Of a stretch of 64,000 nucleotides of DNA, positions 29,145 to 37,840 are shown piece after piece (within the stretch, counting starts at the first letter, position 1; each line of letters opens with the position of its first letter). The position numbers and the translations under genes are program-made. Source of the DNA: Haloquadratum walsbyi J07HQW1 (lineage in GTDB: Archaea; Halobacteriota; Halobacteria; Halobacteriales; Haloferacaceae); contig KE356560.1 of NCBI GenBank assembly GCA_000415965.1, positions 2,446,720 through 2,510,719 on the forward strand. Direction: 5' to 3'. The notes under the pieces are model-generated. The model was not told the DNA's origin. It saw only the letters and a program-made list of their open reading frames with translations, and made no database searches.

Positions 29145-31061
29145 ATGAGTAAGATGGCCAGCAACAAGATCCTTGGTATCGACCTCGGTACCACGAATAG
29201 CGCGTTCGCGGTGATGGAGGGAGACGACCCAGAGATCATCGTCAACGCCGAGGGAGACCGTACGACGCCTTCTGTCGTTGCGATGACCGACGACGAGGAG
29301 CGACTTGTAGGGAAGCCAGCGAAGAATCAAGTAATCCAGAACCCAGACCAAACAATCCGTTCAATTAAGCGGCATATGGGTGAGGAGGATTACACCGTCG
29401 AACTTGGCGGTGAGGAGTACACGCCTGAGCAGGTCTCAGCAATGATTCTTCAGAAGATCAAGCGTGATGCTGAGGAGTACCTCGGCGATGAGGTCGAACA
29501 AGCAGTCATCACTGTCCCTGCGTACTTCAATGACCGACAGCGACAAGCGACAAAAGATGCAGGTGAGATTGCTGGATTCGAAGTTGAGCGGATTGTTAAT
29601 GAACCGACCGCCGCATCAATGGCGTACGGACTCGACGATGAGTCAAACCAGACAATTCTTGTCTATGACCTTGGTGGAGGAACCTTTGATGTGAGCGTTC
29701 TTGACCTCGGTGGCGGTGTGTATGAGGTCGTTGCAACAAATGGTGATAACGATCTTGGAGGCGATGACTGGGATGAAGCGGTCATCGACTGGCTTGCTGG
29801 TGAGTTTGAGAATGAGCACGGGATTGATCTTCGGGATGATCGACAAGCGCTTCAGCGGTTGAAAGATGCTGCTGAAGAGGCGAAGATTGAACTCTCCTCC
29901 CGCAAGGAAACGACGATTAACCTCCCATTCATTACAGCAACAGATTCAGGACCGGTTCATCTCGAAGAGACACTCTCGCGAGCGAAATTTGAGTCGCTGA
30001 CAGAGGATCTTATTGAGCGAACGGTTGGACCAACCGAGCAGGCGCTCGAGGATGCAGGATATGATGATACCGATATCGATGAGGTGATCCTTGTTGGTGG
30101 GTCAACACGAATGCCACAGGTTCGTGAAAAGGTTGAGGACCTTCTTGGCACTGAGCCAAAAAAGAACGTGAACCCAGATGAAGCAGTTGCACTTGGTGCT
30201 GCGATTCAGGGTGGAGTTCTCGGCGGCGATGTCGATGATATTGTCCTCCTTGATGTGACTCCGCTAAGCCTTGGCATTGAAGTGAAGGGTGGACTGTTTG
30301 AACGTCTGATCGATAAGAACACAACAATTCCGACTGAGGAGTCAAAGGTATTCACAACAGCAGCTGACAACCAAACCTCGGTGAATGTTCGAGTATTCCA
30401 GGGTGAACGTGAGATTGCCGAGGAGAATGAACTGCTCGGTGAGTTCCAACTTGCTGGCATCCCACCATCGCCTGCGGGAACACCGCAAATCGAGGTGACG
30501 TTTAATATCGACGAAAACGGAATTGTCAACGTCGAAGCCGAGGATCAAGGCTCTGGCAACGCCGAGTCGATTACGATTGAAGGTGGTGCTGGTCTCTCTG
30601 ATGAAGAGATCGAACAGATGCAAGAAGAAGCCGAGGCACATGCCGAAGAAGACGAGCGACGGCGTGAGCGCATTGAGGCTCGAAACTCTGCTGAAAGTGC
30701 TATCCAGCGGGCAGAGACTCTCTTGGAGGAGAATGAAGAGGATGTTGATGACGATCTCAGAGAATCAATTGAAGATGAGATTGAATCCGTTGAAGCTGTT
30801 CTCGAAGATGAGGATGCGACTAAGGAAGAAATCGAAGATGTAACAGAGTCACTCTCATCAGAACTACAGGAGATTGGAAAGCAAATGTACGATGCACAAC
30901 AAGCTGCTGCTGGTGCTGGCGCCGCAGGCGCAGGCGCTGGTCCCGGTCCAGGTCCAGGCGGCATGGGTGATATGGGCGGTGCTGCTGGGTCGGGCGATAC
31001 CGATAATGAGTATGTTGATGCGGATTTCGAAGACGTTGATGACGACTCGAAGGACGAATAG
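29145..31061 (+). CDS. dnaK: DnaK (Hsp70) chaperone
   Basis: The protein has 638 residues and is complete. The ATPase domain opens with '[19 protein letters not shown]' and contains '[19 protein letters not shown]' and '[16 protein letters not shown]'. The linker '[16 protein letters not shown]' leads to the peptide-binding domain and helical lid. A Gly/Pro-rich segment ('[14 protein letters not shown]') and an acidic end close the protein, lacking an EEVD tail as expected. It folds client proteins with DnaJ and GrpE encoded alongside. Start at 29145 or 29154 (second Met) cannot be separated. Confidence 0.98.
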   Translation: MSKMASNKILGIDLGTTNSAFAVMEGDDPEIIVNAEGDRTTPSVVAMTDDEERLVGKPAKNQVIQNPDQTIRSIKRHMGEEDYTVELGGEEYTPEQVSAMILQKIKRDAEEYLGDEVEQAVITVPAYFNDRQRQATKDAGEIAGFEVERIVNEPTAASMAYGLDDESNQTILVYDLGGGTFDVSVLDLGGGVYEVVATNGDNDLGGDDWDEAVIDWLAGEFENEHGIDLRDDRQALQRLKDAAEEAKIELSSRKETTINLPFITATDSGPVHLEETLSRAKFESLTEDLIERTVGPTEQALEDAGYDDTDIDEVILVGGSTRMPQVREKVEDLLGTEPKKNVNPDEAVALGAAIQGGVLGGDVDDIVLLDVTPLSLGIEVKGGLFERLIDKNTTIPTEESKVFTTAADNQTSVNVRVFQGEREIAEENELLGEFQLAGIPPSPAGTPQIEVTFNIDENGIVNVEAEDQGSGNAESITIEGGAGLSDEEIEQMQEEAEAHAEEDERRRERIEARNSAESAIQRAETLLEENEEDVDDDLRESIEDEIESVEAVLEDEDATKEEIEDVTESLSSELQEIGKQMYDAQQAAAGAGAAGAGAGPGPGPGGMGDMGGAAGSGDTDNEYVDADFEDVDDDSKDE

Positions 31062-31248
31062 TATCTTCAAACGGCATCATCCCGATTCCAATCTCGGTCC
31101 TTGTTGCGGTCACGAACTCAAAGTCTAATCGGGAACCTCTCTTATCAGGTATTCTTGAATTGAAGTACCGCAATGCTCTGATAAATAAAATTATAATTAC
31201 TGACCCGGTTCGTTGAAGTATCTCAACCAATTACTGTCACCACAACGA

Positions 31249-32406
31249 ATGAGCGAGGACTTCTATGATGTCCTCGGCGTGAGTCGGAACGCCGATGAGG
31301 ACGACATCAAGCAGGCGTACCGGAAAAAAGCAGCAAAGTATCATCCGGACGTTTCTGACGATCCGAACGCCGAAGAGAAATTTAAAAACATTAAAAAGGC
31401 AAAAGAGGTCCTCACAGACAGTGAGAAACGTCAGATGTATGACCAACTTGGTCATGAGCGATTCCAAGAGGCAGAAAAGCGCGGTGGTGTTGGCGGCAGT
31501 GGTAGTGGCGGCAGTGCACGTGGTGACCCATTTGGCGGGATGGGCGGACAAGGAAGTCCGTTCGGTGATATTTTCGAACAGTTCTTTGGCGGCGGACAGG
31601 GTCAAGGTCGACAGCGAAATCGACCGCGTCAGGGACAGAACCTCCGGACACGCGTTCAATTAGATCTTGAAGAAGTGTACAGTGGAGTTGAAAAACAATT
31701 CACCGTCAGACGACCAGAGACATGTCCGGACTGTAATGGACGCGGGCATCCCAGCGATGCTGATGTTCGGACCTGTCCGCAGTGTAATGGACAAGGACAA
31801 ACGACAACTGTCCGCGAAACAGCACTTGGTCGTGTCCAACAGACGCAGACGTGTCCACGATGTGATGGAAGCGGCGAGATGTACACTCAAACATGTTCAA
31901 CATGTAGTGGCGACGGTGTGACACGGCAGGAGGCGACGCTTTCAGTCGACATCCCAGCAGGAATACGTGATGGACAGACGTTGCGGATGGAGCGTGAGGG
32001 AGCACCGGGAGACAACGGAGGTCCACGAGGTGATCTGCTTATTGACGTGAGTGTGCGCGATCACCCTGACTTCGAACGTGACGGAGATGATCTCTATTAT
32101 CGCTTAGCAATCTCCTTCCCACAGGCTGTTTTTGGATCAACGGTTGAGGTCCCAACGGTTGATGGAGAGACAACGCTTGATATCTCTGCAGGAACACAAA
32201 GCGGTGAAGAATTCCGGATTCGAAATGAGGGAATTCCACATCTCCGCGGACGAGGAAATGGCGATTTGTACGTACAAGTACAGATTGTTACACCTGAGAA
32301 TCTGAGTCAAGAACAGCGAGAGGCGCTTGAGGCATTCGCTGAGGCTGGCGGGGAGAGTGTCGACGTCTCGCAGGGATTCTTTGAGAAAATCAAAAGCTCA
32401 TTCTAA
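31249..32406 (+). CDS. dnaJ: DnaJ (Hsp40) co-chaperone
   Basis: The protein has 385 residues from 'MSEDFYDVLGVSRN'; an in-frame TTG at 31213 adds an unlikely leader. The J domain carries HPD in 'AAKYHPDVSDD'. A Gly/Phe-rich stretch follows, and then four zinc repeats CPDCNGRG, CPQCNGQG, CPRCDGSG and CSTCSGDG, and a substrate-binding C-terminal region. This is a type I DnaJ. Its stop codon lies only a few bases from the end of an IS element that points toward it. Confidence 0.97.
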   Translation: MSEDFYDVLGVSRNADEDDIKQAYRKKAAKYHPDVSDDPNAEEKFKNIKKAKEVLTDSEKRQMYDQLGHERFQEAEKRGGVGGSGSGGSARGDPFGGMGGQGSPFGDIFEQFFGGGQGQGRQRNRPRQGQNLRTRVQLDLEEVYSGVEKQFTVRRPETCPDCNGRGHPSDADVRTCPQCNGQGQTTTVRETALGRVQQTQTCPRCDGSGEMYTQTCSTCSGDGVTRQEATLSVDIPAGIRDGQTLRMEREGAPGDNGGPRGDLLIDVSVRDHPDFERDGDDLYYRLAISFPQAVFGSTVEVPTVDGETTLDISAGTQSGEEFRIRNEGIPHLRGRGNGDLYVQVQIVTPENLSQEQREALEAFAEAGGESVDVSQGFFEKIKSSF

Positions 32407-32434
32407 CGTGTGAACTACTCTACCCTACTCTACC

Positions 32435-33766
32435 CTACTCGCTCACGGCTTGCACCGTTCGCTCCTTGAGGGTGGGGCTTGCTGTTTCTATGACGCGCTT
32501 TCCATCCACAACCTCGGAACTACCCGATGAGGTGAACAGAGGAAGTGCAGTCTCCACAGGTCGTTCGAAAATCGAAGACTTTCGTGATCACGAGAGACTT
32601 CGTCTCTCGGACGACGTTGTGGCTTCGGACCGTCCCAGTCCTCGCTTCTCGAAACCGCGAGAGAGAGAATGTTAATCGCAGCATTCGCATTCGCATCTCT
32701 ATCCATCTCAAAACCGCACACCGGATACGAGTGTTCGCGCACCCACAGCGGTTTGTCCGATTCAACACCACAGGAAGCGCACTCTTTGGTCGTACCCGCA
32801 GGCTCTCCTTCGACAAAGTGCGTCCCTTCGCGTTTGCAGTTGTATTCGAGTAGTGTGGTGAACGTATCCCACGCTGCCGAAGCCGTGTTCTGGCTATTGC
32901 CAGCCGACTCTAACATCGACTTCACGTTCAAATCCTCAACAGCTACCAGCTACTAATTTGTACTCGGGAGCGTAATACTTCGAGAGTTTCTGCAAGAAGT
33001 CGTGGCGTTTCCGCCTGACTCGCTGGTGAAACTCAGCTACTCTCAGCCGTTGCTTCTCCCAGTCGTTCAAGCCCTGTTGTTTCCGTGAGAGCGAGCGTTG
33101 GTCGCGCGTGAGGCGCTCTCGCTCATCTTGCAACTCAACTGAGCCGACAGCACAACCGTCCGTGTCGTGGGCATATGTGAGGATACCAGCGTCAACTCCA
33201 ACGCAACGGTCAGGGTTCTCTGGTTTTTCGGGTTCTTCTTTGCCTTCGACAGCAAAAGAGCCATACCACTCACCAGTTCGCTCTTTCTTGAGAGATACTT
33301 CTTTGACCGTGATACCATCGGGAATTTGCCGGTGGACAGTAATCGGAATCTCTGCGAGTTTCGAGAGTGAGAGGACGGTCTGACCGTTCTTGTTGTCGAA
33401 CTCGAAGCCAGACTGGACGTAGGTGAAACTCCGAAACTCGCTTGGTGCCTTCCAATTGAGACTCCCGACATTGTACCCGTTCTGTTTGAGCCCTGAGAGA
33501 GCTTTGAGACTCTGTTCAATGCGTACCACAGCAGCTTGTGCGACTGTTGAGTACAGGTCGGTAAGCTCGTCCCACCAGTGTTTAAGATCAGTGAGCTGGT
33601 CGCGGACCTGACGCACTCGCTGGTTAAGCGTTCCCGCTGAGTCAGGGATTTGTTCGAACTCGGTGAGGGCGTGGTTATACAGTTGCCGACAGGTATCGCG
33701 GTGGCAGTCCAGCGTCTCTTGCTTTGCTTCAGTCGGGTTGAGTCGATACCTGTAGGCGTAATGCAT
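32435..33766 (-). pseudogene. tnpB: tnpB, RNA-guided nuclease gene, frameshifted
   Basis: The N-terminal 273 residues are intact ('MHYAYRYRLNPTEAKQETLD', then 'RCVGVDAGILTYAHD' with the first RuvC Asp). The frame breaks after 'YKLVA', where a 7-bp tandem duplication (32940-32953) shifts it. Removing one copy restores 'LVAVEDLNVKSM', the RuvC-II Glu. The zinc finger 'CASCGVESDKPLWVREHSYPVCG' has Tyr in place of one Cys. A second shift in a (GA)5 tract (32659-32668) and a 56-nt palindrome (32560-32615) with an in-frame stop precede the tail 'PVETALPLFTSS...VIETASPTLKERTVQAVSE'. Only the DUF2080 partner upstream is whole. Confidence 0.85.
32560..32615. repeat. 56-nt imperfect palindrome within tnpB
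   Basis: It is centred on TGATCA. The two 28-nt arms form 22 Watson-Crick pairs, 2 G-T pairs and 4 mismatches. It falls between 'GRSEAT' and 'PVETALP' of the restored protein, a junction that I recall as direct in related TnpBs. It may be an inserted palindromic element or a stem of the guide RNA. Confidence 0.55.
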
Positions 33767-33775
33767 TGATTTTGA

Positions 33776-33910
33776 TTATTCGTCGGATGTTCGGACGATT
33801 TTCACGTCTGTGCCACGCCAGTCTTTCGGGACGAGGACATGTGCGCCATTGCCGGTAGGCGTGACCTCACGCTCAATGAGTTCGTGACCTTCGATTTCGC
33901 ATTTATCCAC
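33776..33910 (-). CDS. DUF2080 family transposase-associated protein
   Basis: The protein has 44 residues starting at GTG. 'EIEGHELIEREVTPTGNGAHVLVP' and 'KDWRGTDVKIVR' (not contiguous as written) match the small DUF2080 proteins that accompany haloarchaeal IS1341-type tnpB genes. It looks like an AbrB/antitoxin-like beta fold and may bind DNA. It ends 9 bp before tnpB begins, so the two were one operon. It is short but unbroken. Its role in transposition or TnpB control is unknown. Confidence 0.8.
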   Translation of the reverse strand: MDKCEIEGHELIEREVTPTGNGAHVLVPKDWRGTDVKIVRTSDE

Positions 33911-34061
33911 GCTATTGTTTAGCTAAATACGCTCATCATGGATGTCACCAGACTGGATTTCGTCTCGATTGAGAACTTAGGGCTGACACATAGACCATGG
34001 TATAATGCATCCAAAATATTCACCAATGAGATTTTCCTTGCTTAAGCATAACTGAATAACA

Positions 34062-34877
34062 ATGAGCAACAATCCCGGTGACGTGTCTGAAGATAATATC
34101 ATTGGTGATAGTATCACCACCGATGATGATCCGCCAGCACCGGTGGCTAACCCAACGGTTATTGGTGATATTATGGATAGAGACCGGCGAGGTGGCACAG
34201 TTGCACTTCGCGCGGATGCTGCTGATAGATATTACACATATCGGGATTTTATTACGACTTCATATAAATCCGGAAACGTGATTCGGTATTTAGGCGGAAG
34301 AAGCGGTGATGATATGCTTCTGATTCCTAATCCGCTTCCTGAGCCGGTATTAGCATTCTATGGTGCCGCACAACTAGGTATCGTGACGCGGTTCGATAAG
34401 ACCGTGCAGCGAGATCACTCAGCAGAAGAACTCCCACAGGTTGTACTGGCGCCATCAACACAGGAGGAAGCATTTGAACTCCCACCTGGGCATAAGCTTG
34501 CTGTATATGGTGATCCCCCAGCGGCTTCAACAACAACACACTGGGAAACAGAAGTCTGGAGTGAGAACCCGGCGATTCATCCGACATCGGTTGCGCCCAG
34601 TGATATCGCTCTCAATACTGGTGCACAAACATACACACACGAGGAGATCATAACCGCAGCAGTACGCGTCGTCGATCAGGTTACGATCACTCCGGGAACA
34701 GATGTCGTTGTGCGAGAGAGTTTAATGAATCCGCGTGTTGTTGTTGCTGGGCTTATTGCTCCACTCCTTGCTGGGGCAACAATTGTGTTTCCTGACGAGA
34801 CAACAACGGGAGAGATCGGAGTAAGCACCGAGACTGTCCCCGAATCAAAAAGAATTGATCTGAACTCAATATGGTAG
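34062..34877 (+). CDS. AMP-dependent synthetase-like protein, truncated family type
   Basis: The protein has 271 residues. 'GGTVALRADAADRYYTYRDFITTSYKSGNVIRYLGG' and 'PLPEPVLAFYGAAQLGIVTRF' match the N-terminal lobe of acyl/acetyl-CoA synthetases. 'VVVAGLIAPLLAGATIVFPDE' is like their mid region. The ATP-binding 'TSGTTGxPK' loop is not found: the equivalent place reads 'IALNTGAQTYTHEEI'. The C-terminal adenylation lid is absent. It is therefore probably not a working ligase. It could be a degraded gene or a family-specific binding protein. Codon use looks normal and the frame is intact, which argues for a real protein. Confidence 0.65.
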   Translation: MSNNPGDVSEDNIIGDSITTDDDPPAPVANPTVIGDIMDRDRRGGTVALRADAADRYYTYRDFITTSYKSGNVIRYLGGRSGDDMLLIPNPLPEPVLAFYGAAQLGIVTRFDKTVQRDHSAEELPQVVLAPSTQEEAFELPPGHKLAVYGDPPAASTTTHWETEVWSENPAIHPTSVAPSDIALNTGAQTYTHEEIITAAVRVVDQVTITPGTDVVVRESLMNPRVVVAGLIAPLLAGATIVFPDETTTGEIGVSTETVPESKRIDLNSIW

Positions 34878-35070
34878 ACAGAGTCTCAAAGAGTAAGCTG
34901 GTATCAATATCAGTCATCAGCTATTTACTCATGAGACCACGCTAGCGTGAGATGTGGCAGGTCAACTGATCACTCAAGAGTCTGTGTTGGCTGATGAGGA
35001 ATCACCTCGATATTTGAACATGCTGAGAGAACCCATAATATATTTTCATTCTGATATCGTACAGAACAAT

Positions 35071-35670
35071 ATGTACGTCCGGGACGCAAAAAATCGTGAT
35101 GAGGCCTGGTTACTCGATTGGATTGAGGAGGCAGAGATTGAAGATCCAGCCTTTCGGTCCCGGGATTATGTAGTTGCACTCAACGAAGAGACATCTCGGA
35201 AGGCTGGGTTTGGTCGGATTCGAAGTCATAATGAGGATAATAGAACATTCTGTGAGCTCGCAATCGTTTATACACTCCCAATGTGGCGTAATCAGGGCGT
35301 TGGCGCACACGTTGTTGAACGGTTAATCGCGGAGGCAGCCGATGAACAACATGAGAGAGTGTATACGTTCACGACTGAACCCGGATATTTCACGATGTTT
35401 GGATTTGAGCCACAGGAATCGGATCGGCTTGACCCGCAGATACGACGTCGATTTGAAACCGTACGTCAAAAACGGGAAAGTGAGAACGATCGGGCCGTAG
35501 CACTCTCAATTAACACTGATGAATTGACCGTTCCACAACGACTCCGTGAGCGATTCAAATATGCGCGCCCGTCAGACGAGCCCGCAGAAGGTGAAGTTGT
35601 CGTTGAAGAAACGGCTGAAGACTTCGGGATTGACCCGACAGAAACGACGTATAAATACGATACCGGGTAG
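35071..35670 (+). CDS. GNAT-family N-acetyltransferase
   Basis: The protein has 199 residues from 'MYVRDAKNRDEAWLLDWI'. A GTG 39 codons upstream is open but adds sequence unlike the family. The acetyl-CoA loop is 'MWRNQGVGAHVVERLIAEA' (Q/RxxGxG/A). The fold then continues with 'VYTFTTEPGYFTMFGF'. The C-terminal 60 residues ('LRERFKYARPSDEP') are a haloarchaeal extension. Substrate unknown. Confidence 0.85.
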   Translation: MYVRDAKNRDEAWLLDWIEEAEIEDPAFRSRDYVVALNEETSRKAGFGRIRSHNEDNRTFCELAIVYTLPMWRNQGVGAHVVERLIAEAADEQHERVYTFTTEPGYFTMFGFEPQESDRLDPQIRRRFETVRQKRESENDRAVALSINTDELTVPQRLRERFKYARPSDEPAEGEVVVEETAEDFGIDPTETTYKYDTG

Positions 35671-35899
35671 CATGAACTGCTATCTGCGTGAAGACAGATT
35701 GAGAGTCAGTTTTTCATCGAACCAGTCTGTGTAAGTATCCGCCTCGCTCCTGCGTCACTACTTCGGATATCTGTTCGCTTATCTAGTTGCAATTGTACTC
35801 TCGTCAACGCGTGTGAAGACTGCGCTCGCTCCGCTCACGCCTCATCAAGAAGATGTGAGTGCAAAGTGCGCCGTCGGGGTGAGTTCACGAAAGCTACGA

Positions 35900-36277
35900 T
35901 TACGTTCGATCGTCGAGAAAATCCGTGCTGAAGACAATATACGCAAGAGCGCTACAAAAAAGAATTGGGGGTAAAATCGCGAATGCCCACAACGGCTCAA
36001 TGCCCCATCCAAGTATCAACACAAGGTCACCAAGTCCAATCGCGAGAAACGGAATAACAGCAAGAATTGCCCGTCGTCGGTTACGTCCACTCTCATCAGA
36101 TTCCAGTGGTGCGTCTGGGTCGAACGATGCTGTCGCATCTGTGTCCGTATTCGTATTTGTGTCTGTATGTTGAGTGGTCATCTCACGTCTCGCGGTGGTA
36201 CTCGCGTTTATGCTCCGATCCGAATCTGGATTCGTGCTTGCAGTTGCACTTTCCTCAGTTGATGATGGGGAGCTCAT
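35900..36277 (-). CDS. Small membrane protein with disordered acidic N-terminus
   Basis: The protein has 125 residues (Met33 at 36181 is an alternative start). The first 65 are Ser/Thr/Asp-rich. Two hydrophobic helices follow ('AILAVIPFLAIGLGDLVLILGW' in two parts, and 'LWAFAILPPILFCSALAYIVF'), with a short tail 'DFLDDRT'. It resembles small proteins near haloarchaeal cytochrome oxidase genes, but none are here. Followed upstream by a second small membrane protein on the same strand. Confidence 0.6.
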   Translation of the reverse strand: MSSPSSTEESATASTNPDSDRSINASTTARREMTTQHTDTNTNTDTDATASFDPDAPLESDESGRNRRRAILAVIPFLAIGLGDLVLILGWGIEPLWAFAILPPILFCSALAYIVFSTDFLDDRT

Positions 36278-36364
36278 GGATTTAATATCATTCTGTGGTG
36301 AGTAAAACTATCGTGTTGTCTGTGCCGCATCACACGGATGATCTAGGTTAACCTCCATTTTAGA

Positions 36365-36790
36365 TCAGTAATCGCGGTCAGTGCTGGTAGTATCAACGCT
36401 GATATCATCCTGATCTTCAATTCGCGAAGCAACCGAGACAAGTCCGAAAAGCACACCGATGAGAAGCGCTGAGACAATTGTTCCATATAGCGACAGGGAA
36501 AGTGGGGTTGTAGGAATCGCTACACTCATCTGAAAAATCTCAGTACGGGCAACGCTCTGTGCAGCGTTGCTTCCAACGAGCCATCCAATCCCAGCTGAGA
36601 GGATAATAACAATGCCCCCAAGTGTGAGAAGAATCCGACGACCAAGCCCTGGTTGTCCCTGTGATGATGAGCTCGCTTGCGTCTGTGAGCCCTTCGAAGA
36701 TGACTCCTCAGCAGTCACGGTTGATTCAGTATCGGCACTCCCGTCGGTGTCATTCGATGTTGATGCTGCCGTTTCCTCGGCGGACGTCAT
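36365..36790 (-). CDS. Small two-helix membrane protein (cox-cluster DUF7520-like)
   Basis: The protein has 141 residues from 'MTSAEETAAST'; the frame opens 20 codons earlier at 36850. Its N-terminus is Ser/Thr-rich. A first helix 'ILLTLGGIVIILSAGIGWLVG' and a second 'LYGTIVSALLIGVLFGLVS' follow, ending in an acidic tail. The spacing resembles DUF7520 proteins found beside cytochrome oxidase genes. It is adjacent to another small membrane gene, so both may act together. Function unknown. Confidence 0.6.
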   Translation of the reverse strand: MTSAEETAASTSNDTDGSADTESTVTAEESSSKGSQTQASSSSQGQPGLGRRILLTLGGIVIILSAGIGWLVGSNAAQSVARTEIFQMSVAIPTTPLSLSLYGTIVSALLIGVLFGLVSVASRIEDQDDISVDTTSTDRDY

Positions 36791-37420
36791 TGGATGGTGA
36801 TACACAGACGGCGGGTATATGCTGTTCGACTCATTTGTTTTCAGTTTCAATAGATGTTCGCTCCGGTGATATTCAGGCGGTCACAAATCATGGTCCACGA
36901 TTAGATATTCCGAACACACAGTGGGTCGGTTCCGGACCGACTCAGCGGGTTCTGTTGTAGACAACGGGTTTGGTGAAATTACCTCTGTTTGGTGTTTGTA
37001 GGTCATCATCCAACGTGACAATGCCAGCATACACGGAATGACTGTGAATTCAGGGACTTCATCCCAGTGTTGAGACTGAGATTCCGCCCTATTATTGGTA
37101 TGAGCTGATACTGATATCGTCTCGGTTTCTGATTACTACTATGTGTGAGTCATACTGAACGCTATTAGATATCACTGAAAAGTGCTCTGTTGAATAGCGG
37201 TGCTGATTAAGGGGGTCGGAATTTGAGTCAGCTTGCTGGCGATCGTTGTGAGTGATCTCAAGATTGGTCTCGTCTCACCGTGGCTCAGAGACCGCTTTTC
37301 AATACGGCACCGAAAAGTGGAATGTAAGGGTAGATACGTGAAATGCTGTTGAAACGTCAGCAAATAATCGTGTGAGTATGCAGCGAAGTGTTTAGCCTCT
37401 GTGTACAAAATAAATCGACG
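36791..37420. other. 630-bp gene-free stretch
   Basis: A segment with TGTTGAATAGCGG at 37182-37194 is followed at distance by ATGCTGTTGAA near 37341. These look faintly like ends of a small element but do not form convincing inverted repeats. A GTTTAGCC box at 37389-37396 sits about 25 nt before the cdd start and is its likely TATA. Confidence 0.4.
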
Positions 37421-37840
37421 ATGAGTACCGACGACACATTGATTGCTCGCGCTCGTACGGCGTTTCAATCGGCATACGTCCCATACTCTGAGTACCGTGT
37501 TGGTGCTGCAATTGAGACGACCGATGGGTCAGTCTATACGGGGTGTAACATTGAGAATGCAAATTACTCCAATAGTCTTCATGCTGAGGAGGTTGCAGTT
37601 GCCACTGCAGTGAAAGATGGGCAGGATACGTTCGAACGTATCGCAGTCGCATCAGCCGCGCAGGATGGCGTCACACCCTGTGGTATGTGCCGACAAACAC
37701 TCGCAGAGTTTGCCGATGGATCACTTCAAATTCTCTGTGATGAGGGTGAAGAAGGCGTTCAGACGTATACGCTCACGGAACTCCTTCCGAAAACAATCTC
37801 AGAGGAGACACTTCAAGATGCAGACGACACGATTGATTGA
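37421..37840 (+). CDS. cdd: Cytidine deaminase
   Basis: The protein has 139 residues from 'MSTDDTLIARARTAF'; the frame opens 11 codons earlier. Zinc and catalysis: His54 and Glu56 in 'SLHAEEVA', Cys87 and Cys90 in 'TPCGMCRQ'. 'YVPYSEYRVGAAI' binds the pyrimidine. It converts cytidine or deoxycytidine to uridine for salvage. Size fits the short, tetramer-type enzymes, though these usually have Cys where this has His54. Uridine phosphorylase follows after an IS-scarred 1.1-kb gap. Confidence 0.93.
   Translation: MSTDDTLIARARTAFQSAYVPYSEYRVGAAIETTDGSVYTGCNIENANYSNSLHAEEVAVATAVKDGQDTFERIAVASAAQDGVTPCGMCRQTLAEFADGSLQILCDEGEEGVQTYTLTELLPKTISEETLQDADDTID

Larger units (their letters stand above)
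32410..33960 (-). mobile_element. IS1341-type element: DUF2080 gene, broken tnpB, right end beside dnaJ
   Basis: A TnpB-only relative of IS200/IS605 with no TnpA. The right end at 32410-32480 has CAAGCCCCACCCT, tandem TACCCTACTC units (32421-32440) and a terminal GTAGTTCAC. This is the area that normally encodes the TnpB guide RNA. The left boundary is uncertain; 33911-33960 is non-coding. It is the youngest-looking element in the window, but it cannot make full TnpB. Confidence 0.7.

Noticed and set aside
36150-36240. Short simple repeats of TGTGTCT/TCCGTATTCG type
   Set aside because: They encode the Thr/Asn/Asp-rich N-terminus of a small membrane protein and are ordinary low-complexity coding sequence.
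37180-37350. GTTGAATAGC and GCTGTTGAA as candidate terminal repeats of a small element
   Set aside because: The two sequences are not inverted copies of each other, and a third similar site at 41346 is too short to count as a repeat family.
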